A DNA stretch of 38,640 bases, taken from Parabacteroides hominis (GTDB lineage Bacteria; Bacteroidota; Bacteroidia; Bacteroidales; Tannerellaceae). How positions within the stretch are numbered: position 1 is the stretch's first letter; each line of letters opens with the position of its first letter. Both the position numbers and the translations under genes were made by a program. The notes below the pieces were generated by a model, which saw only the letters and a list, made by a program, of their open reading frames with translations, had not been told where the DNA came from and searched no databases. Of this stretch, positions 7,626 to 14,385 are shown one piece after another. Where the stretch lies: the NCBI RefSeq assembly GCF_014287585.1, contig NZ_JACOOJ010000044.1:1-38640 (forward strand). Direction: 5' to 3'.

Positions 7626-8308
7626 TGATATTTATCGCGCCCGGACAGGTGTTCGGTGCGGAAGATGACGGCATGCAGTTCCAACCAGATGGCTACCTGC
7701 TTATGTTCCATCCCGACCTGCTGCGGAATACACCTCTCGGGCGGATAATGCGTGAATATTCGTTCTTTTCCTACGAGACAAACGAGGCATTGCACCTTAG
7801 TGTGGAAGAACGGCAAATCATCATGGATTGCTTCCACAAGATTCAATATGAATTGAACCATCCGATACACCGTCACAGCAAGAACCTCATCACAGACAGC
7901 ATCAAGACGTTCCTTGATTACTGCACACGTTTCTATGACCGTCAGTTCATCACACGCGACAACCAAAACCGAGACATCCTCGCAAGATTTGAGCGGTTGC
8001 TTGACGAATACTTCCATGATGGGGCTGCTAAACGGATAGGCTTGCCCACTGTACAGTATTGTGCAGACAAGCTCTGCCTCTCGCCCAACTATTTCAGTGA
8101 TTTATTGAAAAAAGAAACAGGTTCAACCGCCCTGCATTTCATTCATGACAAGTCTATTGAAATAGCCAAGACGGAACTTGCATCTACAGACGACACCGTT
8201 AATGAAATCGCCTATAATCTCGGTTTTCAGTACCCGCAACATTTTACCCGACTGTTCAAGAAAGAGGTAGGTTACACTCCGAATGAATATAGAGCGCAAG
8301 TGTCGTGA
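7616..8308 (+). pseudogene. AraC-family regulator, 5'-truncated
   Basis: The frame is open from 7616 and homology starts at about 7622 (TLIFIAPGQVFG), the middle of the cupin-like sensing domain; some 60 N-terminal residues are gone. What remains is the rest of the sensor and an intact C-terminal DNA-binding domain (VQYCADKLCLSPNYFSDLLKKETG, then VNEIAYNLGFQYPQHFTRLFKKEVG). A GTG at 7649 or a downstream ATG could start a shortened protein. The upstream promoter was lost with the deletion that also beheaded the aldo/keto reductase. A shortened DNA-binding protein is possible but unproven. Confidence 0.78.
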
Positions 8309-8329
8309 GAATTGGATTAGTACAGAATA

Positions 8330-9277
8330 TTAGAACCCAACACCTCTCTTGCGCTTAACTTTCTTCCTTCTGCGAAGTATATCCACCATTTCCTGATTGG
8401 CTTCCGCATCAGCAGCGTTATAAGATGAGCCACTGCTTTTTAGCAATCCCCAAGAGCCGTTGAACAACTCGCTTTGTGCCGTGCCGGACGGTGCGCTTGG
8501 TGTAGCCGTTTCATATATTCCGGCTGTTATTCCCATACGTTCCCTGCATCTGTTGTGCTGCAAAGCCGCGTCAATCTTGGAATAACTGAAACGCCTGTCC
8601 ACTTTGGAGCCGTTGAAATGGTAGCCATTCATGGAGAATACAACACCCTGCACCTCGCTGGTCTGCCCCTTATGCTTGAAATGTACTTCCACTCCCTGCC
8701 GTTTCAGGTTGGCGATAAGCACGTTCCAGTTGCCGCATCTGCCGACTTCCATTTTGATGATGTCGTAAAGCGCATATTTCGTCCTGTCTGGCTCTTTCAG
8801 GCGGTTGCGTTTGACATTGTCCTTTCCGCCAGCCATATGCAAGCCGTATTTCAAGGTCAATTCCTTGCAGATGCGGGTACTGCGCAGACGCTCGTGCCTG
8901 TCCGATATGGTATTGCCGTTGTTGTCTATGCGGTTGAAAGCAATATGCACGTGCGGATGCTCCTTGTCGAAATGCTGGGCGATGAAGAACTGCGTATTCT
9001 TGATTCCCATCCGTTTCATATATTCAAGCGCGATGCCTGCCATGATACGGTTCGTCAGCCGTAACTCATCCTCTTTGGAAAAACTCAACGCGATATGTCC
9101 GACAGGTTTTGTCACCTTATCGTTCATCCGTGACTGGGCATTGAAACTCATGGCGATAGTTTCCAGATTTTCCATAAACAAGCCTTCGCTTGCTACTATC
9201 TGCGTATCCTTCTTCTTGTCGATGATGTAATCCACCGCACCCTTGAAGTCGCTTCCTTTTACGATTTTCGCCATCAT
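8330..9277 (-). CDS. Relaxase (MOBP-type mobilization nuclease)
   Basis: A 315-residue relaxase that would nick oriT and lead the transferred strand. Tyr17 (GAVDYIID) is the likely catalytic tyrosine. A histidine cluster follows at His102, His107, His109 and His111 (HFDKEHPHVHIAFNR), which binds metal in this family. Two adjacent ATGs (9277 and 9274) are possible starts, the first overlapping the mobC stop by 4 bp. The C-terminus is basic (RRRKKVKRKRG), fitting DNA binding. The length is typical of mobilizable Bacteroides elements rather than large conjugative relaxases. Confidence 0.9.
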   Translation of the reverse strand: MMAKIVKGSDFKGAVDYIIDKKKDTQIVASEGLFMENLETIAMSFNAQSRMNDKVTKPVGHIALSFSKEDELRLTNRIMAGIALEYMKRMGIKNTQFFIAQHFDKEHPHVHIAFNRIDNNGNTISDRHERLRSTRICKELTLKYGLHMAGGKDNVKRNRLKEPDRTKYALYDIIKMEVGRCGNWNVLIANLKRQGVEVHFKHKGQTSEVQGVVFSMNGYHFNGSKVDRRFSYSKIDAALQHNRCRERMGITAGIYETATPSAPSGTAQSELFNGSWGLLKSSGSSYNAADAEANQEMVDILRRRKKVKRKRGVGF

Positions 9278-9639
9278 ATCCCTATCTTGGTTATAAGTTC
9301 ATGAATCCTTGCCACTGCCACCTTGCAGTCCCACCGTTCATCGTGGAAGCCTCCGGCGTTTGCCTTACGCGCAAGCTGGTTGAGATTGTTAGCCATGCCG
9401 CAGAGTTGGCGGATGTATCCGGCATGTTCCTCCGACAGCCGTTCTTTCACATGACCGTTACGGAAACATTCCCTCATGTACTCGCTTGGTGATACGCCCG
9501 CCTCATGCGATCGTGTCAGCAGGCGGAAGTAGTCGGCTGCCGTCATTTTCACTGCGATACGGTATTTCAGTTTCTCGGTTGCTTCCTTCTTGGGGCGACC
9601 TCCCTTGTTGCGTTCCTTGTGTTCCTTTGTCTGTTCCAT
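9274..9639 (-). CDS. MobC-like relaxosome accessory protein
   Basis: A 121-residue basic protein. The N-terminus is rich in Lys/Arg (NKGGRPKKEA), followed by a ribbon-helix-helix-like segment (YRIAVKMTAADYFRLL, then GVSPSEYMRECFR) and the conserved QLCGMANNLNQLARKANAGG block of MobC proteins. It would bind oriT and help the relaxase open the strands. A purine-rich AAAAGGAA lies upstream of the ATG. It overlaps the relaxase start by 4 bp and is preceded by the hairpin-rich oriT candidate. Confidence 0.88.
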   Translation of the reverse strand: MEQTKEHKERNKGGRPKKEATEKLKYRIAVKMTAADYFRLLTRSHEAGVSPSEYMRECFRNGHVKERLSEEHAGYIRQLCGMANNLNQLARKANAGGFHDERWDCKVAVARIHELITKIGI

Positions 9640-9815
9640 ATTTTATTCCTTTTAATTCGGTTACTGATTCAACTGTATAGACCGACGGGATGCCACCTCC
9701 TGCAATTTGGATGGTGGGTGGCAAGCGGTTTCGGTACACCCGAAACACAAACTTGCTACCTCCCAATCCTTAAGGAATGAGTTTCGGGCATCTCCCGTTT
9801 TTCTCATTCGGGATG
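9640..9815. other. Candidate oriT between mobC and primase
   Basis: A noncoding gap directly upstream of the mobilization genes with clear dyad symmetry. TGCCACC (9691-9697) pairs with GGTGGCA (9717-9723). GTTTCGG (9728-9734) pairs with CCGAAAC (9740-9746), bracketed by GCAAG (9721-9725) and CTTGC (9752-9756). A weaker CCCG/CGGG pair lies at about 9795-9815. Origins of transfer usually sit beside the relaxase gene and contain such hairpins. The nick site cannot be placed by eye. Confidence 0.55.
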
Positions 9816-10754
9816 TCATAATCCCAACCCTTTCTTCTTGGGTTTTACGATAGTTCTTGGCGGTGGACTAACGGCTAATTTCTGCCGGATTCCACGCAGG
9901 TAATCGTTCAGGTCTTTATGCCCTTTGTAGTTGTCGGAGAAGTCGCGGATGCGTCCGGCGAACTTCCTTTCCAATTCCCGATACGCCTTTCTTCCCGCCT
10001 CGTCATTGTCGAGCATGCAGTGGATACGTCCATACCCGTGCAGCACATCTATAGCTTTGGAAACATTGGCGGTCGAATTGAGGATGACGTAATCCTGCCT
10101 GTCAAGGTCGGGCAAGTTCGAGCAGTTCCTCTTCCGCAACGTGAGGAATGAAAGATAGTCCATCATGCCCTCGAATACAAGGCATTTCTCTCTCGCTTCT
10201 CCCTGTTGCCGAATATGGCTGATGTCTTTGGGTGCGACACAGCCTTTGAAAAAACGGTTACGCACTTCAAATCCTCCCGCCACATTCGGAAAACCGATGG
10301 CGAAATAGGGCTTGCCGTTATGGGTGAAGTGGAGCTCTTTACATTGCGCCTTTGCCAAAGCGATGTTTATGCCCCGTTCCTGCAAGTATCGGAGCAATGC
10401 CGGATGGGTGAGTTCGCCCACCTCCAAATGTTGGAAACTCGGTTCGGATGCCTGCTGGCGAAAAGAGAAAGATATGGGACGGATGTGTGGTGCCTGTTCC
10501 GCTATCTTGCCAAGCAGATAAGGCACATGGTCGGATGCGTACAGTACCCCTGCAAGTGCGATGATGTTACCACCTCTTCCCAGTCCATAATCGAACCACA
10601 GGTTGCGGTCGGTGTTCACCTTGAACGAGGCTTCCGTTTCCTGACGGAACGGGGATTTATACCACAGGCAGTTTCCCTGTTGCTTTACGGGCGAATAACC
10701 CAAACTTTGCAGATAGTCCGCAATTTTGATTTGTTTTGCTTCTTGGATGTTCAT
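9816..10754 (-). CDS. Toprim-domain DNA primase
   Basis: A 312-residue primase. The N-terminal part (about 1-90) is CHC2-like in sequence order (GNCLWYKSPFRQETEASFKV, NLWFDYGLGRGGNIIALA) but lacks the usual set of zinc-binding cysteines. The toprim core follows (CLVFEGMMDYLSFL with its Glu, then MLDNDEAG with the Asp pair). It would lay primers for the transferred single strand or for copying of the excised circle. The neighbouring primase-helicase at 11012 is the probable partner, as in NBU-like elements that carry both. Confidence 0.85.
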   Translation of the reverse strand: MNIQEAKQIKIADYLQSLGYSPVKQQGNCLWYKSPFRQETEASFKVNTDRNLWFDYGLGRGGNIIALAGVLYASDHVPYLLGKIAEQAPHIRPISFSFRQQASEPSFQHLEVGELTHPALLRYLQERGINIALAKAQCKELHFTHNGKPYFAIGFPNVAGGFEVRNRFFKGCVAPKDISHIRQQGEAREKCLVFEGMMDYLSFLTLRKRNCSNLPDLDRQDYVILNSTANVSKAIDVLHGYGRIHCMLDNDEAGRKAYRELERKFAGRIRDFSDNYKGHKDLNDYLRGIRQKLAVSPPPRTIVKPKKKGLGL

Positions 10755-10843
10755 GATATAATTTCTATGGATTTGATGATGACTGTAAAAACGTTGATTT
10801 GATGAATGAGATATGTATTGTCCTATACGTTAATGCTTTATAT

Positions 10844-10945
10844 TCTCAACATCTTCTCAACAAACCACTCACAAATAGAGAATCCAACAAACTGATGCTG
10901 TTTCCCTCTCAACTTTTCTTTTCGATTGTTGAGAATTTGTTGAGA
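10844..10945. repeat. Inverted iteron-like repeats (TCTCAAC) between primase and helicase
   Basis: The left arm 10844-10862 (tctcaacatcttctcaaca) and right arm 10927-10945 (tgttgagaatttgttgaga) are inverted copies matching 17 of 19 bases. Each arm is itself a tandem pair of the heptamer TCTCAAC at 11-bp spacing, and a further copy sits at 10907-10913. The 10755-11011 gap has no gene and is A/T-rich. Iteron arrays beside replication genes suggest a replication origin of the excised circle or an autoregulatory site. Confidence 0.65.
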
Positions 10946-11011
10946 GTGTATGCTGTTTATTATCAGTATGGTTATATCATTATTCATCAATTCAACAAAA
11001 AAAGAATAGTA

Positions 11012-12217
11012 TTACAGGGATTCAAGTTGTTCCCTTGTGACGGTGTAGAAACGACCGACTCTTTTTATCGGCTCATATCGGCACTCCCGATTGTAATTGA
11101 ATTGGTAAGTGGTATATGTAAGCCCGTTAGAGGCAGGAGTAAGTTTCCAACATTCCTGCAATACCTTTCTGACTTGGTGCTTCTCCACCTTTACCTGCGA
11201 ATGTACCAGCAAAAGAAGAATGTCGTTGTGGCAGAACGAGAATGTGTCCGTGCCGACACTTTCCATAATGTCAAGGATAAGTTCGCACATCTCTATCTCC
11301 AATCGGTTGCGGTTGCTGCGGATAATCTTCTGCAAGGCTTCGGTATGCAGCAAAGAGGGCGCAAACCACATACGGCTTTCCTTTTCGGTGGAAAGTTGTC
11401 TGTATTGCAGGTAATACAGAAAGGCAGGTATCTCAGCTTTCAGCTTTTGCAGGAAGTCTGTGTCATCGGATTGCAGACGGTCTATCTTGCGCACCCAATA
11501 GCGTGTTTCACCTGCATCAATGATAACAGGCAGATACTCGTTGTTGGAGCATAGCACGAACTTGGCAAAGAACGCTATCTCGTCACGGTCTTTGCCTTTG
11601 GCTTCCACCTTGTAGGAAAGTGTGGTGCTGAGGTTCTTCAACCGCTCGCTGTCCTCCCTGCGGTTGAGCAATACCTCGTCCACCACGATGAGCAGTTTTC
11701 CTGCCCAGTCGGAATTGAACTGGCTGCGGAAGTCCTCGTTGGTATTGAAAGTGACATTGTTTTGAAACACAGCTTTCAGGAAGTTCAGGAATGTACTCTT
11801 GCCCGTGTTGCGTTCTTCTGATACCAACAGCAGGATAGGCAGTTTCTGCACGGGTTGCAGGTAGAGCAATTGAAGATAGTCCATGCCCAATTCATACTGT
11901 TCACCGAAGATATGGCGCACCAATGACCGGATACAGGGAAACTCGCCTTGTTGCGGACGGTGTCCTATCGGCTCGTAGAGGTTCAGGAACTTGTCCACCA
12001 CGGGACGGTAGTCCACATGGTCGGGGACGGTGCAGAAGCCGTCGTACTTCGGCACGGTGGCGAGATAGTCCTTGCCGTAGTCCTGCCGCAGTGTTTCGTT
12101 GTTCCACACGATGCGCTTCTTCACATAGCCTCCGTTCAGACGGGGCTGGTTCACTAACTTGTAGAGGGTAGTACCCACACGGATAAACTCCTCATTTTCA
12201 AAGTTGCCTTGTTTCAT
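11012..12217 (-). CDS. Primase-helicase family ATPase (SF3-like)
   Basis: About 401 residues. A P-loop (SEERNTGKST) is followed by Walker B (KLLIVVDE) and a sensor stretch (KFVLCSNN), then an arginine-containing GETRYWVRK, the order seen in phage and plasmid D5/SF3-type helicases. The C-terminal third ends in a winged-helix-like region (VEKHQVRKVLQECWKL, CRYEPIKRVGRFYTV). I chose the ATG at 12217; the open frame extends to a TTG at 12259, which is a less likely start. It would unwind the element's DNA for the toprim primase at 9816. The iteron-like repeats lie between the two genes. Confidence 0.82.
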   Translation of the reverse strand: MKQGNFENEEFIRVGTTLYKLVNQPRLNGGYVKKRIVWNNETLRQDYGKDYLATVPKYDGFCTVPDHVDYRPVVDKFLNLYEPIGHRPQQGEFPCIRSLVRHIFGEQYELGMDYLQLLYLQPVQKLPILLLVSEERNTGKSTFLNFLKAVFQNNVTFNTNEDFRSQFNSDWAGKLLIVVDEVLLNRREDSERLKNLSTTLSYKVEAKGKDRDEIAFFAKFVLCSNNEYLPVIIDAGETRYWVRKIDRLQSDDTDFLQKLKAEIPAFLYYLQYRQLSTEKESRMWFAPSLLHTEALQKIIRSNRNRLEIEMCELILDIMESVGTDTFSFCHNDILLLLVHSQVKVEKHQVRKVLQECWKLTPASNGLTYTTYQFNYNRECRYEPIKRVGRFYTVTREQLESL

Positions 12218-12334
12218 TAGCACTTCATTTTTTTGTTTAATCAGTGCAAAACTCGGCAATTAGCGCAGAACGGATTAACAACTCACGCATACCTCACGTA
12301 AGATTTTCTTGGATTTGGCTTTATGACATACAAC

Positions 12335-12380
12335 AAAAGCCCGAAGAAATGCCATTCTAATGGATTTTTCTTCGGGTTTG
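12335..12380 (-). terminator. Terminator of the integrase operon
   Basis: On the minus strand CCCGAAGAAA pairs with TTTCTTCGGG around an inner ATCCATT/AATGG stem, followed by CTTTTGTT. It lies downstream of the int-rhuM-like pair, in the 277-bp gene-free gap before the primase-helicase. Confidence 0.7.
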
Positions 12381-12494
12381 TCGTAATCGTACGTATGAAT
12401 GGCAATACACCTATTCACATACTCGTATAAATACATTGTTGGCAATGGGAATACGCATAGGTCTCACTACTTCATGTCGTCATATCATTAGAAC

Positions 12495-12884
12495 TTATGC
12501 CTGATAATTAGACATATCCCAACCATTTATACCCAGCGAAAAGAAGATATTTGTTTTCTCTTTTCGCAAGTACAGCCTTTTAAATATGGCATTGCGCACC
12601 TGTTCCGCACCGAAGCTGTCAATGCGGAAAGCAAGTGCGACTATCATCGGAAAGCTGAACACATCGGCATGATACCCGTTCTCCTGCCGAACATACTTCT
12701 GTACCTCGTATTCTTTTAATGCTCCACTGTTATAGATGTTTCTGATGGCAGAACGAAGTGTCGGAGCAATTACTCCGAACAGTTCCACCAATTCCGGCTC
12801 GCTCATCCAAATGTTTGAGACATTCTCCGGCATGATGATATTGCCGGATTCATTCACTGTTATGCTGTTTCTTCTCATACTCAT
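12495..12884 (-). CDS. RhuM-like small DNA-binding protein
   Basis: A 129-residue protein with the RhuM-type layout: a helix-turn-helix-like start (IWMSEPELVELFGVIAPTL), a linker with NIYNSGALKEYEVQKYVR, and FSFPMIVALAFRIDSFGAEQVRNAI, which parallels the 'voracious' IAVGYRVNS block of RhuM proteins. It starts inside the integrase stop codon (4-bp overlap), so the two are co-translated. The position suggests a role in directing integration or excision, or in controlling int. That role is inferred, and the family is otherwise uncharacterized. Confidence 0.7.
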   Translation of the reverse strand: MSMRRNSITVNESGNIIMPENVSNIWMSEPELVELFGVIAPTLRSAIRNIYNSGALKEYEVQKYVRQENGYHADVFSFPMIVALAFRIDSFGAEQVRNAIFKRLYLRKEKTNIFFSLGINGWDMSNYQA

Positions 12885-14104
12885 GACATCGTTATTCCGT
12901 TAAACGTCTTACTCAGTTTGTCGCCGAACATGGTCAGGTCGTTGTCGAGCTTCTGCGTGGTTATCTTTGCGTAGAGTTGGGTCGTGACTATATTCGTATG
13001 TCCCAACACACGGCTTACGCTTTCAATGGGCATCCCCTTGCTCAAAGCTAATGTTGCGAAGCCATGACGACTGCAATGAAATGATATTGACTTGGTTATG
13101 CCACATTCCCTTATCATCCGTTTCAACGGTTTGCAGATAGACCAATAGTTCAAGCCGGGGAATATACGATTGTCTTTCTGCATCGGTCGGTAGCGTTCGA
13201 CTATCTGCAAGGGTATATCCAGCAGCTTCACTTGGAAGGCGACTTTTGTCTTGTGGCGTTTGGACAATATCCACTTCTCGCCGTTCACCTCCACGATGTT
13301 GTCATTCGTCAGTTCCTGAATGTCCACGAATGACAAGGCGGTGAAACTGGCAAAGATGAAAATGTCACGGATGTATGCGAGCTTGCTGTCTGCAAACTCA
13401 TGTGTCATGACCGCTTTCAGTTCATCCTCCGTCAGATATTCCCGTTCTTTCACATTGGGGCTGATATGAAACTGGATGAAAGGATTGCGCGGTATCAACC
13501 CGTTATAATGCGCTTTCATGACCACGCCTTTCAGCCACATACAGTTTGCCCATATCGAACCGTTCCGCAATCCGGCTTCAGTCGAGAGGTATGCGGCGAA
13601 CTCCTTGATGAAATCGGGAGTAAGTTCCAACATGGACATATCGCTGCGTCTGTAAAACGACTTGATAAAGGCGGCTACATGGTTTCTTGCCCGTACACGT
13701 GCCCGATAGGTAGCCATTACCCTGTCTTTGCCTACCCGTTTCTTGAACACTTCGTTCTCACGGTCGAATGCTTTTAGCAGCGTCTCATACTCGCTGCCGA
13801 TTCCCTGATAGGCGTTGCGCACCATCTCAGCCGTAACAAATGCCTCGCGGTCTGAAATGCGCTGGTAATGTTTGATGATTTGCGCCTTGATGTTGTCAAG
13901 GGCAAGGTTGATGTCTCGTGCCTCGCGGCTCTTGCCTTTCGCCTTGTTTCCTTTCACGTCCCAAAGCGTTTTCGGGATGTTCTGCTTACAACTGAACTGC
14001 GCCACAGTCCCGTTGATTGTCACTCGTCCCATGATGGGGACAATACCGTTTTTCTCCTTGCTGCCGTTCACGTAGAACAGAACCTTGAATGTGCTTCTTG
14101 CCAT
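12881..14104 (-). CDS. int: Tyrosine recombinase (integrase) of the element
   Basis: A 407-residue site-specific recombinase. It has an N-terminal arm-binding-like domain, a SAM-like core-binding domain (about 105-205) and a C-terminal catalytic domain. Visible catalytic residues are Lys285 (RHKTKV), His343 and Arg346 (HCSRHGFAT), His369 (LGHTN) and nucleophile Tyr378 (QLYAKI). The first conserved arginine is replaced: the motif reads TALSFVDIQEL with Ser258 at that position, as known for IntDOT-type Bacteroides integrases. The ATG at 14104 follows a clear -7 box. It is the outermost gene at the right end, beside the susC junction it presumably made. Confidence 0.92.
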   Translation of the reverse strand: MARSTFKVLFYVNGSKEKNGIVPIMGRVTINGTVAQFSCKQNIPKTLWDVKGNKAKGKSREARDINLALDNIKAQIIKHYQRISDREAFVTAEMVRNAYQGIGSEYETLLKAFDRENEVFKKRVGKDRVMATYRARVRARNHVAAFIKSFYRRSDMSMLELTPDFIKEFAAYLSTEAGLRNGSIWANCMWLKGVVMKAHYNGLIPRNPFIQFHISPNVKEREYLTEDELKAVMTHEFADSKLAYIRDIFIFASFTALSFVDIQELTNDNIVEVNGEKWILSKRHKTKVAFQVKLLDIPLQIVERYRPMQKDNRIFPGLNYWSICKPLKRMIRECGITKSISFHCSRHGFATLALSKGMPIESVSRVLGHTNIVTTQLYAKITTQKLDNDLTMFGDKLSKTFNGITMS

Positions 14105-14120
14105 ACTCGTTTTTTGTTTG

Positions 14121-14128
14121 CAAAGTTA
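14121..14128 (-). promoter_or_regulatory. -7 box TAACTTTG of the integrase
   Basis: On the minus strand a perfect TAnnTTTG box 16 bp upstream of the integrase ATG. No clear -33 TTTG is present at the usual distance, so basal activity may be low. Confidence 0.6.
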
Positions 14129-14380
14129 TTACTCAACGAGTTAGACCTTGATATGCCAACCTGTGCCACAAGCTGCCAAATACAACACGGTGTGTTAAAA
14201 ATCACCATTCGGCGGGTAATGATTTGGAGACCGTTCTTCTTCATAAATCCGCTTTCCTTTACGTTACCTCGATTTTTCGCCTGTCCTCATTTGTCTTCGC
14301 AAACGCCTTATTGACAGGCATTACGAAGACATTTGTCCCTTTTTATTCGTCTTTTCCAGAGATTTTCCATCAAACTTGCC
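14129..14380. other. Right-end noncoding region (attachment-site arm)
   Basis: No gene. It contains GGTAATGATTTGG (14215-14227, direct copy of 1175-1187), an inverted pair GCCTGTC/GACAGGC (14279-14285 and 14313-14319), and GTCTTCG/CGAAGAC at 14293-14299, 14324-14330 and again at the crossover (14380-14386). AACTTGCCGAA at 14373-14383 is an inverted copy of 1353-1363. Such repeated short sites flanking a crossover are typical of integrase and excisionase binding regions. I see no plus-strand promoter box leading into susC. Confidence 0.5.
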
Positions 14381-14385
14381 GAAGA
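14381..14385. repeat. GAAGA direct repeat at right junction
   Basis: Second copy of the 5-bp junction sequence. It falls in the GAA GAC codons that continue the susC frame left at 1119-1124. Confidence 0.75.

Larger units (their letters stand above)
1124..14385. mobile_element. 13.26-kb integrated mobilizable element inserted in susC
   Basis: The DNA between the two GAAGA copies interrupts susC and carries a complete mobilizable-element gene set: tyrosine integrase at the right end, RhuM-like protein, primase-helicase, toprim primase, MobC-like protein, relaxase, then AraC/MBL/radical SAM cargo, and rteA/rteB-like regulators at the left end. The replication/mobilization block resembles that of Bacteroides NBU-type elements, while rteA/rteB are known from CTnDOT-type conjugative transposons. 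No Tra/type IV secretion genes are present, so it is integrative and mobilizable, not self-transmissible. Known NBUs often use tRNA genes, so a susC target is notable. Element identity is inferred from gene content; the boundary follows from reconstruction of the susC frame. Confidence 0.88.

Noticed and set aside
10799..11554. 251-codon plus-strand open frame over the iteron gap and helicase
   Set aside because: Most of it is antisense to the primase-helicase, and its start covers the repeat array; no family resemblance.
1124..14385. Antibiotic-resistance cargo (tetQ/ermF), expected near rteA/rteB
   Set aside because: No ribosome-protection, methylase or other resistance gene is found; the position upstream of rteA holds the radical SAM operon instead.
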